Counted from the stretch's first letter, positions 53,894-62,864 are shown. The stretch: DNA of 64,000 nt from Gammaproteobacteria bacterium (GCA_947455595.1 CANGOP010000003.1:1-64000), one strand, 5' to 3'. Made by a program: numbers and translations. The notes: generated by a model not told the origin, from the sequence alone.

Positions 53894-53921
53894 CTTGAAA
53901 TCACACGCCGGCGCCTCATTT
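53894..53921 (+). promoter_or_regulatory. Heat-shock (sigma-32) promoter of hsp20
   Basis: CTTGAAA (53894-53900), 13 bases, then CCTCATTT (53914-53921), one mismatch from the sigma-32 consensus CTTGAAA-N13-15-CCCCATNT. Transcription would start near 53928, giving a 5' untranslated region of about 30 bases. Confidence 0.82.
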
Positions 53922-53957
53922 CTTTGCGAGTGTGAAACCTTTCAGGAGATCGCAAAC

Positions 53958-54395
53958 ATGAACATTCATCGCTACGAACCCTGGGCAATCATGAATCGCC
54001 TGCACCGAGATCTGGACCGGCTGCTCGTGCCCGCCACTGGCGAGGACAGCCCTCAGAATGTGATTGAGTGGGCGCCCCACGTGGATATCCGCGAGGAAAA
54101 AGACCGCTTTGTATTGCATGCCGATCTACCGGGCGTAGAGGCTAAAAATATCGAGATTTCGCTCGACAAGGGGATCCTGACGCTGCGGGGTCACCGGGAA
54201 CTCGAAACTCGCGACGAAAAGGCGGGCTTTCGCCGCATTGAGCGAGTCAGCGGGGAATTTTTCCGGCGTTTTACGCTGCCCGACACGGCGGATTCTCAAT
54301 CCGTGCGTGCGAAACACGCCAATGGCGTTCTTGAAGTCATCATTCCCAAACAAGCGCAGGTCATGCCTCGCCGAATTGAGGTTGAGGCCGCCTAA
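53958..54395 (+). CDS. Small heat-shock protein (Hsp20/alpha-crystallin family)
   Basis: A 145-residue holdase chaperone. The alpha-crystallin domain spans about residues 38-135: WAPHVDIREEKDRFVLHADLPGVEAKNIEISLDKGILTLRGHRE and the terminal ANGVLEVIIPKQ. The N-terminal MNIHRYEPWAIMNRLHRDLDRLL is typical of proteobacterial class A-like Hsp20. ATG at 53958 has AGGAG ten bases upstream; a longer frame from 53850 begins before the promoter and is not used. A sigma-32 promoter lies directly upstream and a terminator-like hairpin follows. The DegP-like protease gene is next. Confidence 0.94.
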   Translation: MNIHRYEPWAIMNRLHRDLDRLLVPATGEDSPQNVIEWAPHVDIREEKDRFVLHADLPGVEAKNIEISLDKGILTLRGHRELETRDEKAGFRRIERVSGEFFRRFTLPDTADSQSVRAKHANGVLEVIIPKQAQVMPRRIEVEAA

Positions 54396-54408
54396 CGGTC
54401 GTCACCAG

Positions 54409-54441
54409 CCGGGGCGGGCTTTCCCGCTCCGGAACTTTTCT
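54409..54441 (+). terminator. Probable terminator after hsp20
   Basis: A ten-base stem with one G-T pair, CCGGGGCGGG (54409-54418) and CCCGCTCCGG (54423-54432), CTTT loop, followed by AACTTTTCT. The T-run is short, so efficiency is uncertain. Confidence 0.65.
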
Positions 54442-54523
54442 GGCTTGAACGGGTCATCTCTGCGCAAGGACGCCCCAACAGCGGGGACGGCCTCTCCACA
54501 GAACAATGCACGAAGGTACATTC

Positions 54524-55915
54524 ATGTCGACTACTCGCACTGCGTCTTTCGCCGCCGTTGGCGTTCTGGCTACTGTATTGGCTGCCGGCTCGCTGGTCAG
54601 CGAATCCGCTCTCGCAGACAAGTTCATGCCGACGGAGGTCAGCGGTACGGCGCTACCTTCGCTCGCGCCAATCGTGAAAAAGGCATCCCCCGCCGTCGTC
54701 AATATTTCTACTCGCGGTACCGTCGCTGAAAAGGCAGGGAGAAACCCGCTGTTCGACGACCCGTTTTTTAAGCGGTTTTTTGATGCCCCCGAAATGGCGC
54801 CGCGGCAGCGACAGTTTCAGAGCGCCGGTTCAGGGGTGGTCGTCGATTCCAAACAGGGCTTCATCATCACGAATGCCCATGTCATCGAAAACGCCAATGA
54901 AATCACCGTCACGACCCACGACGGTCACGACTACAAAGCCACGGTGGTCGGCTCCGATGCCGCTGCGGATGTTGCCCTGATCAAGGTCAAGGACGCCAAG
55001 CTCACGGAATTGGCAATCGGCGATTCGGGCAAGGCTGAAGTCGGGGATTTCGTCCTCGCGATCGGCAATCCCTTTGGGCTGCAACATACGGTCACATACG
55101 GGATCATTAGCGCTGTTGGCCGCTCAGGGATTAATCCAGACGGCTACGAGGACTTCATTCAAACCGATGCGTCCATCAATCCCGGGAACTCGGGCGGCGC
55201 CTTGATCAATCTGCGCGGCGAACTCGTTGGCATCAACTCAGCCATTCTGTCGCGATCCGGAGGCAATATCGGTATCGGTTTCGCGATCCCGTCCAACATG
55301 GTGCGGTCGATCATGGACCAGCTCGTTAAGTACGGCGAGGTGAAGCGCGGTCTGTTGGGCGTCAGCATTCTGACGCTGACGCCGGATCTTGCCGAGAACC
55401 TTGGTGCAAAGGATCTGCAAGGCGCGCTGGTTCAGCAGGTTGTTGAGGGCTCCGCGGCCGAGAAGGCAGGCCTTAAGGCGGGTGACGTGATCACCGCCGT
55501 GGGCGGTCAGCCTGTCAAGAGCGGTCCGGAACTACGCAATCGTATCGGCTTGATGCGAGTGGGCGAATCGGTGGACCTTACGTATTACCGTGATGGCAAG
55601 ACCCACCATGCCAGCGCAATTGTCTCCGCCAAGGGCGCGGCTCCGGGTGAGGATTCACCGGCTGCTGACTTGCATCGCGCCTTCGAGGGCGCGGATCTCA
55701 CAGACGCAGCCAATGGCGGCGGCGTACTGATCCGCAGCGTCGAAGCGGAAAGCCCGGCCGCGCAGGCAGGGCTCCGCCAGAATGACGTGATCACCGGCGT
55801 CAATCGGCAGAAGGTGGGCTCGATGAAGGATCTCCGCACGATCGTAAAGGGTCAGCCGACCCTGCTGCTGACCATCCGCCGTGGCGAGGCCATCCTGGTG
55901 ATCCCCGTCCGCTAA
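54524..55915 (+). CDS. DegP/MucD-like periplasmic serine protease
   Basis: A 463-residue exported trypsin-like protease with a signal peptide (STTRTASFAAVGVLATVLAAGSLVSESALA) and two PDZ domains. The catalytic triad lies in IITNAHVIEN (His), DVALIKV (Asp) and NPGNSGGALINL (Ser). It degrades or chaperones misfolded envelope proteins. ATG at 54524 is preferred over 54506 because it gives a clean signal peptide. It is the second stress gene after hsp20, but a hairpin between them suggests separate transcripts. Confidence 0.93.
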   Translation: MSTTRTASFAAVGVLATVLAAGSLVSESALADKFMPTEVSGTALPSLAPIVKKASPAVVNISTRGTVAEKAGRNPLFDDPFFKRFFDAPEMAPRQRQFQSAGSGVVVDSKQGFIITNAHVIENANEITVTTHDGHDYKATVVGSDAAADVALIKVKDAKLTELAIGDSGKAEVGDFVLAIGNPFGLQHTVTYGIISAVGRSGINPDGYEDFIQTDASINPGNSGGALINLRGELVGINSAILSRSGGNIGIGFAIPSNMVRSIMDQLVKYGEVKRGLLGVSILTLTPDLAENLGAKDLQGALVQQVVEGSAAEKAGLKAGDVITAVGGQPVKSGPELRNRIGLMRVGESVDLTYYRDGKTHHASAIVSAKGAAPGEDSPAADLHRAFEGADLTDAANGGGVLIRSVEAESPAAQAGLRQNDVITGVNRQKVGSMKDLRTIVKGQPTLLLTIRRGEAILVIPVR

Positions 55916-55937
55916 CATTCACTCATCGCAAGAGGTA

Positions 55938-55968
55938 GGATCCCGGTCTGAATCACAGACCGGGATCC
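55938..55968. repeat. Perfect 13-base hairpin directly before the NDUFA9-like start
   Basis: GGATCCCGGTCTG (55938-55950) pairs completely with CAGACCGGGATCC (55956-55968), with the five-base loop AATCA. No T-run follows on plus; the ATG begins five bases later, at 55974. The only Shine-Dalgarno-like bases (CGGGA) lie inside the 3' arm. It may be a degP terminator or a translational block. Confidence 0.85.
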
Positions 55969-55973
55969 CGAAC

Positions 55974-56882
55974 ATGCAGCCGTCCAAGTTTCTCATTCTC
56001 GGCGGCACAGGCTTTGTCGGGACTGCGCTCACGCACCGCTTGGCGCGAGCAGGCCACTCGATCGTCCTGCCTAGCCGCTCGCCGAGTCGCCATCCTGACC
56101 TAGCCGTTCTACCGCGCGTTCGTCTCGTCGCTGCCGACATCCACGATTCCGCAACGTTGACGCGATTGGCCGCTGGCGTCGATGTGGTCGTCAACTTGGT
56201 GGGTATCCTGAATGAGAAGGGGCATAACGGCCAAGGGTTCGTGCATGCGCACACCCGCCTCACGCAGAAGGTTTTGGACGCTTGTCACGCCAACGGCATC
56301 CGGCGCCTGCTGCACATGAGCTCGCTGCGGGCTCATACAGACGCACCCAGCCACTATTTGCGCAGCAAGGGCGCTGCAGAACAGCTCATCGTGGCAGGCG
56401 CCCGAGATCTCGCCTGGACCATCTTAAGACCGTCCGTCATCTTCGGTCGACATGACTCATTAACCAATCGATTTGCCGACCTGCTGAACCTCTTGCCGAC
56501 GTTACCATTGGCCCGAGTCGGCGCGCGCTTTGCTCCTGTCCACGTCGCAGACGTCGTTGAGGCGATGGTTCGGTCCTTAGATTTACCGGCCAGTCAGGGC
56601 GCGATTTATGAATTAGGCGGCCCCCAGATCGTGACATTGGGTGAATTGGTACAATACGTCGCGATGGTTACCCACAAGCGCCGGTGGGTCTTTGGAATTC
56701 CGGACTGGGTTGGCTACTGTCAGGCTCTCGTTTTCGAGTATCTGCCCGGAAAAATCTTGTCGGTCGACAATTTCCGCTCCCTCGGACTCGACAGTGTCCC
56801 GCAGTCGGATGGTTTCGCTCGCTTGGGAATCCAGCCGTCCACCATGGCGCAGGTCGTCCCCCACTATTTGGGACGGCCGTGA
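55974..56882 (+). CDS. NAD-binding NDUFA9/epimerase-like protein
   Basis: A 302-residue atypical short-chain dehydrogenase. The nucleotide motif is FLILGGTGFVGTALTHRL. The pattern HMSSLRAHTDAPSHYLRSKGAAEQLI and LAWTILRPSVIFGRHDSLTNRFADLL matches bacterial homologues of the mitochondrial complex I subunit NDUFA9 and the NAD(P)-binding epimerase family. The catalytic YxxxK appears as YLRSK. Function in bacteria is poorly known. The start at 55974 is fixed by the conserved N-terminus, although a hairpin covers its upstream region. cca follows after 44 bases. Confidence 0.87.
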   Translation: MQPSKFLILGGTGFVGTALTHRLARAGHSIVLPSRSPSRHPDLAVLPRVRLVAADIHDSATLTRLAAGVDVVVNLVGILNEKGHNGQGFVHAHTRLTQKVLDACHANGIRRLLHMSSLRAHTDAPSHYLRSKGAAEQLIVAGARDLAWTILRPSVIFGRHDSLTNRFADLLNLLPTLPLARVGARFAPVHVADVVEAMVRSLDLPASQGAIYELGGPQIVTLGELVQYVAMVTHKRRWVFGIPDWVGYCQALVFEYLPGKILSVDNFRSLGLDSVPQSDGFARLGIQPSTMAQVVPHYLGRP

Positions 56883-56926
56883 CGACGGACGACCCTGGCG
56901 TTAGGTTGACCGCTTAGAATCAGGCC

Positions 56927-58165
56927 ATGGAAACCTATCTCGTTGGTGGCGCTGTACGGGACGGACTGCTGGGATTGCCCATCCGAGAGCGAGACTGGGT
57001 CGTCGTCGGTGGAACGCTCGCCGATATGAAAATCTTGGGCTTTCGGCAGGTGGGCAAGGATTTTCCGGTCTTCCTGCATCCAGAGACGCACGAAGAATAT
57101 GCGCTCGCGCGAACAGAGCGCAAAACCGCGCCGGGCTATCACGGTTTCGAGACGCGATTTTCGCCCGATGTGTCCTTGGAAGAGGACTTGTTGCGCCGCG
57201 ATCTCACGATCAATGCCATCGCCCAATCTAGCTCCGGAGAACTGATCGACCCCCATGGGGGTATTCAAGATCTATCCGATCGTATTTTGCGGCACGTGTC
57301 TCCGGCCTTTGCAGAGGACCCCGTCAGAATCTTGCGGCTGGCGCGCTTTGCGGCGCGCTTTGCACGCCTAGGCTTCACCATTGCGCCGGAAACGTTGGTT
57401 CTGATGCGAAGTATGACCGTCGCAGGAGAAGTTAATGCACTCGTGGCTGAACGCGTGTGGGCGGAGACCGCGAAGGCTCTTGCCGAGCCGAGTCCGGCCA
57501 TTTACTTTCAGACGTTGCGTGAATGTGCAGCATTGGCCGTCGTGTTTCCCGAAATCGATCGACTCTATGGCGTGCCACAACCCGAGCGTTGGCATCCGGA
57601 GATCGACACCGGCTTACACGTCAATTTAGTTCTGACGGCAGCAGCCGCACTTTCCACGGAACCCCGCGTTCGTTTTGCCGCACTCCTGCATGATGTTGGC
57701 AAAGGCACCACCCCGCCCAGCGAATGGCCCAAGCATCACGGTCATGAGCAGCGTGGGGTCAAGATCATTGAGAACCTATGCGCCCGCATGCGGGTTCCGA
57801 ATGATTTTCGGGATCTAGCTGTTATGGCATCCCGTGATCACGGCAACGTGCACAGAGCCATGGAATTGCGTGCTGATACGATCCTCGGCTTACTCGAGCG
57901 CTGCGACGCACTGCGCCGTTCGGAACGATTCCACGAGTTTCTGTTGACCTGCATCGCAGATGCACGCGGACGAACCGGTTTCGAAAATGCTGAGTACCCG
58001 CAAGCTGCTTTCTTCAGGAATGCCCTTGAAGCCGTGCGCGCCGTCGTGTTGGATCCGCAGGAGCGAAGCGGATTGGATGGCGCATCCATCGGCCGCCTGC
58101 TCGGACAACGCCGACTACAAGCGCTGGATTCTCTGTGCCGGGATCGGCCTACAAAGTCTCCGTAA
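56927..58165 (+). CDS. cca: Multifunctional CCA tRNA nucleotidyltransferase
   Basis: A 412-residue class II enzyme that adds and repairs the CCA end of tRNA. The N-terminal METYLVGGAVRDGLLGLPIRERDWVVVGG has the GG and catalytic DxD-like motifs; RRDLTINAIAQ and RILRLARFAARFARLGF follow. The C-terminal HD domain is present (FAALLHDVGKGTTP, HHGHEQRGV), so it is the long gammaproteobacterial type with phosphohydrolase activity. It is convergent with the MidA-like gene, overlapping by 17 bases. Confidence 0.96.
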   Translation: METYLVGGAVRDGLLGLPIRERDWVVVGGTLADMKILGFRQVGKDFPVFLHPETHEEYALARTERKTAPGYHGFETRFSPDVSLEEDLLRRDLTINAIAQSSSGELIDPHGGIQDLSDRILRHVSPAFAEDPVRILRLARFAARFARLGFTIAPETLVLMRSMTVAGEVNALVAERVWAETAKALAEPSPAIYFQTLRECAALAVVFPEIDRLYGVPQPERWHPEIDTGLHVNLVLTAAAALSTEPRVRFAALLHDVGKGTTPPSEWPKHHGHEQRGVKIIENLCARMRVPNDFRDLAVMASRDHGNVHRAMELRADTILGLLERCDALRRSERFHEFLLTCIADARGRTGFENAEYPQAAFFRNALEAVRAVVLDPQERSGLDGASIGRLLGQRRLQALDSLCRDRPTKSP

Positions 58166-59318
58166 AATCGCGGATAGAAAATCCGGCGAGCGTGTCGGGA
58201 TAATTGCGGGCCAAGGCCATGCATTTAAATCGCTCGCCCATGTCGTTGGGCAACACTAGTCGCAGCGCCGAACGCGCCGCTAGCGGGGCACTCTCGGCAG
58301 GCAGTTGATCGCGCCATCGCGCCAAGTGTCGATCAAAGCCACATGCGAGCAGAAAGCAGGCTTGCGTCGTATAGCCGGCGACTTCTAACCCGGCGGCCAA
58401 CCCGGCTTCTGCGACCGCTGTGAAGTCTACCCAAGCGGTCAAATCTTGGAGCCCGAGATTCACATAAGGATCGTTGTGGATACGATGGCGATGAAAAGAG
58501 ACGAGCGTTCCGCGAGGTCGATCAACCGAATAGAGATGACGACGAGAGTCGCCGTAATCGATGAACAATGCGACGCCAGCCGTGAGCGACGTTGTGATGC
58601 TGATGATCCAATCGGACAGCTGCGGGCACCACTCAATTTCTTGTTGATCTGCCAACTCGACGTCCATATCGGCCACTCGCGCCACCTCAGCTTTGGAGGC
58701 GGGGCGAGATGCTTCGCGAAGATTGCCGTCGTGCAGTTCGACGCCTAAGGCAAGCAGCCCCTGACTCGAGCCCCGCAATCTCGCCACGGGCAACGCATCA
58801 ATCACCTCGTTCGCGATGAGCACCCCCCGATAGGCATCGGGGGGTGGGGCGTCGATCCACTCGACCAAGGCCATTAGGGATGGAGGCAAAGCTGACAGCC
58901 GTTGGCGCTGTCGGTCGCGTAGATCCGGACTAATCTCCAGTATCCGATAACGGGTCGGTAATTGGCCCGAGGCCTGCAATTCGGATAGAACCGCTTCGGC
59001 CAGTGCTCCCGTCCCGGCGCCCACCTCAACGATATCGCCGCCGCCCAGCTGTCGTAGGACTTCGGCACACTGCTCCGCCACACAGCGCCCAAAGACGGGG
59101 GATAGCTCCGGAGCCGTCACAAAGTCTCCACCCGCACCCAGCTTGTGAGCCCCGGCCGCGTAGTACCCCAAACAAGGGGCATACAGCGCCAGTTGCATGA
59201 AAGCGTCGAAGGGCAGCCAACCGCCGGCGGACTGAATCGCCTCGACAATCAGCTGTCGCAGGCGGCCCTCGTGAGCGATCTCAGTGTCCGTCAGGGGTTC
59301 AAGTTCCAGTGGCAGCAT
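58149..59318 (-). CDS. SAM-dependent methyltransferase of the MidA/NDUFAF7 family
   Basis: A 389-residue protein of DUF185. The start AIQSAGGWLPFDAFMQLALYAPCLGYYAAG, ELSPVFGRCVAEQCAEVL and the SAM-binding IVEVGAGTGALAEAVL are diagnostic. GVLIANEVIDALPVARL and FIDYGDSRRHLYSVDRPRGTL are also typical. The mitochondrial homologue NDUFAF7 methylates an arginine of complex I subunit NDUFS2; the bacterial role is not settled. It is divergent from folM with a gap of about 40 bases. Confidence 0.92.
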   Translation of the reverse strand: MLPLELEPLTDTEIAHEGRLRQLIVEAIQSAGGWLPFDAFMQLALYAPCLGYYAAGAHKLGAGGDFVTAPELSPVFGRCVAEQCAEVLRQLGGGDIVEVGAGTGALAEAVLSELQASGQLPTRYRILEISPDLRDRQRQRLSALPPSLMALVEWIDAPPPDAYRGVLIANEVIDALPVARLRGSSQGLLALGVELHDGNLREASRPASKAEVARVADMDVELADQQEIEWCPQLSDWIISITTSLTAGVALFIDYGDSRRHLYSVDRPRGTLVSFHRHRIHNDPYVNLGLQDLTAWVDFTAVAEAGLAAGLEVAGYTTQACFLLACGFDRHLARWRDQLPAESAPLAARSALRLVLPNDMGERFKCMALARNYPDTLAGFSIRDFTETL

Positions 59319-59355
59319 GTCGTAAGAGTCCCAGCAGGTTGTGTATCCTCACCTG

Positions 59356-60117
59356 ATGAGCCACGAATCGCCACTCCCGTTGGCCGGACGGACCGCCCTC
59401 ATCACCGGCGGCGGGCGCCGTTTAGGCGCTGAGATCGCCCGCACGTTGCACGCCCAGGGGGCCAACGTGTTCATCCACTACCACCGCTCGCGTTCAGAGG
59501 CAGAATCGCTGGCTCAGCAATTCAACGTTCTGCGCGCCAACTCCGCAGCCGCTCATTGCGCTGATTTGCTCGACCTTGAGGCGCTGCCGCTTATCGTCAA
59601 GGCAGCCGTCGATCAGTTCGGCAGACTCGATGTCCTCGTCAACAACGCGTCCAGCTTTTATCCAACACCATTAGGCGAAATTACCGTCTCGGCCTACGAC
59701 GATTTGATGGGCACCAACTTGCGGGCACCGCTTTTTCTGACGCAGGCCGCGGCGCACGAATTGCGCCGTCGGGACGGACTCGTCATCAACATCATCGACA
59801 TTCACGGTTCGAGGCCACTCAAGCGTCACCCCGTATATTGTGCGGCCAAGGCCGGACTCGCCATGCTGACCCAATCCCTGGCGCGCGAGATGGCGCCGCA
59901 CGTACGTGTCAATGGCATCTCGCCGGGTCCCGTCATGTGGCCTGAGGCGGACATGGATTCGGATCTGCAAGCGCGGATTCTCGACCGCACGGCATTGAAG
60001 CGCATGGGCTCGCCGACTGACATCGCGCGCGCGGCCCTGTTTTTCGCCAAAGACGCCCCTTACGTGACCGGCCAAATTCTAGCGGTCGATGGCGGCCGAT
60101 CCGTCGGCGGTTATTAA
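59356..60117 (+). CDS. folM: Pteridine/dihydrofolate reductase of the SDR family (FolM/PTR-like)
   Basis: A 253-residue short-chain reductase. The TGGGRRLG cofactor motif has the paired arginines typical of pteridine reductases, and the catalytic set is Asp148, Tyr161 and Lys165 (NIIDIHGSRPLK, PVYCAAKAG), Asp replacing the usual Ser, as in PTR1/FolM. It reduces dihydrobiopterin/dihydrofolate-like substrates. ATG at 59356 is preferred; a GTG at 59341 adds five residues and cannot be excluded. It sits convergent with folK and near folB, consistent with a pterin role. Confidence 0.87.
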   Translation: MSHESPLPLAGRTALITGGGRRLGAEIARTLHAQGANVFIHYHRSRSEAESLAQQFNVLRANSAAAHCADLLDLEALPLIVKAAVDQFGRLDVLVNNASSFYPTPLGEITVSAYDDLMGTNLRAPLFLTQAAAHELRRRDGLVINIIDIHGSRPLKRHPVYCAAKAGLAMLTQSLAREMAPHVRVNGISPGPVMWPEADMDSDLQARILDRTALKRMGSPTDIARAALFFAKDAPYVTGQILAVDGGRSVGGY

Positions 60118-60614
60118 GGCGCCGTCGCCCCGGCAATGACAACGGGACGTAGGTCGTGACCGCTGTGATCGAACTCAGCCCAGAGCTGCGCGATGGTTTG
60201 ACCTGTCGTCGGGAGACAGACCGTCGGGGCGATCTCGGCGAGCGGCCCGAGCATGAAAGCTCGGCGCAGGAGATCAGGCCGCGGCAAGACGGCGCCGTCA
60301 AATTCCCCCACCTCATCCCCGAAGAGGAGGAGATCCAGATCCATCCTGCGGGGCGCCCATTTCGGCGCCGTGCGACCACGACCGCAGTGAGACTCCACTT
60401 CGTGGAGTATCGCGAGTAGTTCGGGTAACCCTAGGTCGGTGGTAAAGCCAACCACGAGATTGATGAAGTCTGGGCCTTCAAATCCAACAGCCCGATTCGC
60501 GTAGGCGCGGGAGCAGCGCAGATCAGGGAAATATCGGCGTAACGACGCCAGCGCTGTCGATAAATTTTCCTCAGGTTCCACATTGGAACCCGCGGCGACA
60601 TAGACAGCTCGCAC
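60114..60614 (-). CDS. folK: Hydroxymethyl-dihydropterin pyrophosphokinase FolK
   Basis: A folate-pathway kinase that activates 6-hydroxymethyl-7,8-dihydropterin with ATP. Family motifs are VYVAAGSNVEPEENL, RCSRAYANRAVGFEGPDFINLV, CGRGRTAPKWAPRRMDLDLLLFGD and LPRPDLLRRAFMLGPLAEIAP. GTG at 60614 gives 166 residues and the family start; an upstream TTG at 60647 would give 177 residues and overlap folB by 32 bases. Neither has a clear Shine-Dalgarno. It follows folB on the same strand and is convergent with folM. Confidence 0.93.
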   Translation of the reverse strand: MRAVYVAAGSNVEPEENLSTALASLRRYFPDLRCSRAYANRAVGFEGPDFINLVVGFTTDLGLPELLAILHEVESHCGRGRTAPKWAPRRMDLDLLLFGDEVGEFDGAVLPRPDLLRRAFMLGPLAEIAPTVCLPTTGQTIAQLWAEFDHSGHDLRPVVIAGATAP

Positions 60615-60615
60615 G

Positions 60616-60984
60616 TTAGAGACCGAAATCAGCGCGGGATCTTTCAATCATTACGCCAACATCCCGGCTGCCGCGCACAGCGCCGGGCTTATTGAGCACA
60701 ATCTTTACCCAAGGCAATCCGAACTTCTCGAGAATGAGGCGCGCGACCTGTTCAGCAAGCGTCTCAACCAACCCGTATTGACTCGCTTCAACAAACGCAA
60801 TCACGGCTTTCGCAACTGATTTGTAGTCAAGCGTAAATGCGATGTCGTCGGTGGCAGCGGCCTGTCGGATATCGGCCGGAAATTCAAAATCGAAACTGAC
60901 TGTCTGGCGGATACCCCGCTCCCAGTCATAAATTCCAATGACGGTCTCGATGCGCAAGTCGCGCAGGAAGATACGGTCATTCAT
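60616..60984 (-). CDS. folB: Dihydroneopterin aldolase FolB
   Basis: A 122-residue enzyme converting dihydroneopterin to hydroxymethyl-dihydropterin, the substrate of FolK next door. Start MNDRIFLRDLRIETVIGIYDWERGIRQTVSFDFEF, and LVETLAEQVARLIL plus the C-terminal KPGAVRGSRDVGVMIERSR, are characteristic. ATG at 60984 is the family start. It lies about 70 bases after tsaD's stop on the same strand; plsY, often found between tsaD and folB in relatives, is absent. Confidence 0.94.
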   Translation of the reverse strand: MNDRIFLRDLRIETVIGIYDWERGIRQTVSFDFEFPADIRQAAATDDIAFTLDYKSVAKAVIAFVEASQYGLVETLAEQVARLILEKFGLPWVKIVLNKPGAVRGSRDVGVMIERSRADFGL

Positions 60985-61052
60985 GGGTGGGCTTTGCACT
61001 CGGCAAGATTAAGAGTGTTGCACCCTACCAGTCTCCTCGAGCGGATGCACGA

Positions 61053-62123
61053 TCAACCACCCGGCGGCCGCAGCTCCGCAAGCGACCAGCGAGCGCGTGC
61101 CATCGGGCCATCGCCCGCACGCTCACCCGCAGCCAGACGCGCATACCCCGCGTAAGCAATCATGGCCGCGTTATCGGTACAGAATTCAGGCCTTGGATAG
61201 GCAGCGCGCGCGCCGAATTTCGCCGCAACCTCGGCAAGAGCGGCGCGTAAACGTCGATTGGCACCGACCCCCCCCGCGACCACGACGACTCGGCGACCGG
61301 TGGCCGCTAACGCTCGACCCACCTTCGTGGTTAGCGTCTCGACCACCGCGTCCTCGAATCCTCGAGCCAGATCCGCATGCACGGCCGGATCGTTCCTCGC
61401 CTTCTTGAGCGCCAACAATGCCGCCGTCTTGAGTCCGCTGAAACTGAAGTCAAAGCCGGGCCGGTCCAACATCGGGCGCGGAAACCGGTAGACACCGGGT
61501 AGACCCTGTTCCGCGAGCCGGGCCAGTTTTGCGCCGCCAGGGTAGGCCAGACCCAACAGTTTGGCGGTTTTGTCGAAAGCCTCGCCGGCAGCGTCGTCCA
61601 ATGATTCGCCCAACACCTCGTATTGGCCGACCCCCCGCACATCCACAATCATGGTGTGGCCACCGGAGACGAGCAGCGCGAGGTAGGGAAACTCGGGTGG
61701 ATCCACCTCAAGTCGCGGCGCCAGGAGGTGCCCCTCCAAATGATGGATGCCGACCGCAGGAATCTCCCAAGCCATTGATAAGCTTGAGCCAACCAGGGCA
61801 CCTACCAACAGGGCGCCGATCAAACCGGGCCCTGCCGTGTACGCGATCCCATCAATATCCCTCGGCTCCAAGCCGGCCTCGCTCAAGACGGCCCGCAACA
61901 TCGGTAGCAGGCGGCGAACGTGGTCACGGGAGGCAAGCTCCGGCACGACCCCGCCCCAGACCTCATGCAGGTCCGTTTGGGTGTATACCCGGTGCGCAAC
62001 CAAGCCCCGGCTCCCGTCGTACACCGCAACGGCAGTCTCGTCACAGGAGGATTCGATCCCCAAAATCCGGAGGGAATCACCCTTTAACGGGCCCGTTGCA
62101 GTTGAGTTTTGATTTTCTGGCAC
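61053..62123 (-). CDS. tsaD: tRNA N6-threonylcarbamoyladenosine transferase TsaD
   Basis: A 356-residue ASKHA-fold enzyme that installs t6A at position 37 of ANN-decoding tRNAs. Clear motifs: [36 protein letters not shown], the metal-binding [25 protein letters not shown] and [14 protein letters not shown]. The start is GTG at 62123, giving about 17 extra residues before the family start. It is divergent from rpsU, the standard gammaproteobacterial layout. Confidence 0.96.
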   Translation of the reverse strand: MPENQNSTATGPLKGDSLRILGIESSCDETAVAVYDGSRGLVAHRVYTQTDLHEVWGGVVPELASRDHVRRLLPMLRAVLSEAGLEPRDIDGIAYTAGPGLIGALLVGALVGSSLSMAWEIPAVGIHHLEGHLLAPRLEVDPPEFPYLALLVSGGHTMIVDVRGVGQYEVLGESLDDAAGEAFDKTAKLLGLAYPGGAKLARLAEQGLPGVYRFPRPMLDRPGFDFSFSGLKTAALLALKKARNDPAVHADLARGFEDAVVETLTTKVGRALAATGRRVVVVAGGVGANRRLRAALAEVAAKFGARAAYPRPEFCTDNAAMIAYAGYARLAAGERAGDGPMARARWSLAELRPPGG

Positions 62124-62195
62124 GACCTACGTAGACTAACCGGCTCTTCGCCTGACTGGTAGTCGGGCTTTAAACTCGAGTAAAGGTCGATCTCA

Positions 62196-62405
62196 ATGCC
62201 GAGTGTACGTATCCGCGAGAACGAGTACTTCGACGCTGCCCTGCGTCGCTTCAAGCGCGCCTGCGAGAAGGCTGGCGTCCTCACGGAGCTTCGCCGCCGC
62301 GAATTCTACGAAAAGCCCACGCAAGAGCGTAAGCGCAAGAAGGCGGCCGCTGTGAAGCGCCACCTGAAGCGTGTCTCGCGCGAAGGCATGCGCGCGCCCC
62401 GCTAA
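62196..62405 (+). CDS. rpsU: Small ribosomal subunit protein bS21
   Basis: A 69-residue, very basic ribosomal protein: [41 protein letters not shown] then [14 protein letters not shown], nearly identical in form to S21 of E. coli. AAAGGT precedes the ATG. It is first in the rpsU-yqeY-dnaG operon, equivalent to the macromolecular synthesis operon, and must be transcribed from the 72-base gap to tsaD. Confidence 0.97.
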   Translation: MPSVRIRENEYFDAALRRFKRACEKAGVLTELRRREFYEKPTQERKRKKAAAVKRHLKRVSREGMRAPR

Positions 62406-62417
62406 AGGCGCACTGCC

Positions 62418-62864
62418 ATGACGCTGCGCGAACGCATCACCGAAGACATGAAGACGGCGATGCGCTCTGGCGATAAAGATCGCCTAGGGCTCATCCGAAT
62501 GCTTCAGGCTGCGATCAAACAGCGTGAGGTTGACGAGCGGATTACCCTCGACGACACCCAGACGCTGTCCGTGATCGAGAAGATGGTCAAGCAGCGTCGG
62601 GAATCCGTGGTTCAATTCGAGGCCGGCGGTCGCGCCGACCTCGCTGCAAAGGAGACCGCCGAAATCGGTGTGCTCTCCTCCTACCTGCCGACTCAGTTAG
62701 ATGCCGCCGAACTGGATGCTCTGATCCAGGCCGCCATCGGCGAAACTGGCGCCACGTCCATCAAGGACATGGGAAAAGTCATGGCAGTCGTCAAAGGCAA
62801 GGCCGCCGGTCGTGCCGACATGGGCGCCGTTGGCGCGCGCGTCAAGGCACTGCTCGGCGGCTGA
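62418..62864 (+). CDS. yqeY: YqeY/GatB-like protein
   Basis: A 148-residue protein with a GatB/YqeY domain: TLRERITEDMKTAMRSGDKDRLGLIRMLQAAIKQREVDERI and the C-terminal ISxLP-like GATSIKDMGKVMAVVKGKAAGRADMGAVGARVKALL. The domain resembles the tRNA-binding tail of the GatB amidotransferase subunit; function is unproven. It sits between rpsU and dnaG, as in many proteobacteria. Confidence 0.94.
   Translation: MTLRERITEDMKTAMRSGDKDRLGLIRMLQAAIKQREVDERITLDDTQTLSVIEKMVKQRRESVVQFEAGGRADLAAKETAEIGVLSSYLPTQLDAAELDALIQAAIGETGATSIKDMGKVMAVVKGKAAGRADMGAVGARVKALLGG

Noticed and set aside
53923..53956. Possible RNA thermometer: TTTGCGA (53923-53929) pairs with TCGCAAA (53950-53956) around the hsp20 ribosome binding site.
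   Set aside because: The sigma-32 promoter predicts a transcription start near 53928, so the 5' arm would not be in the heat-shock mRNA.
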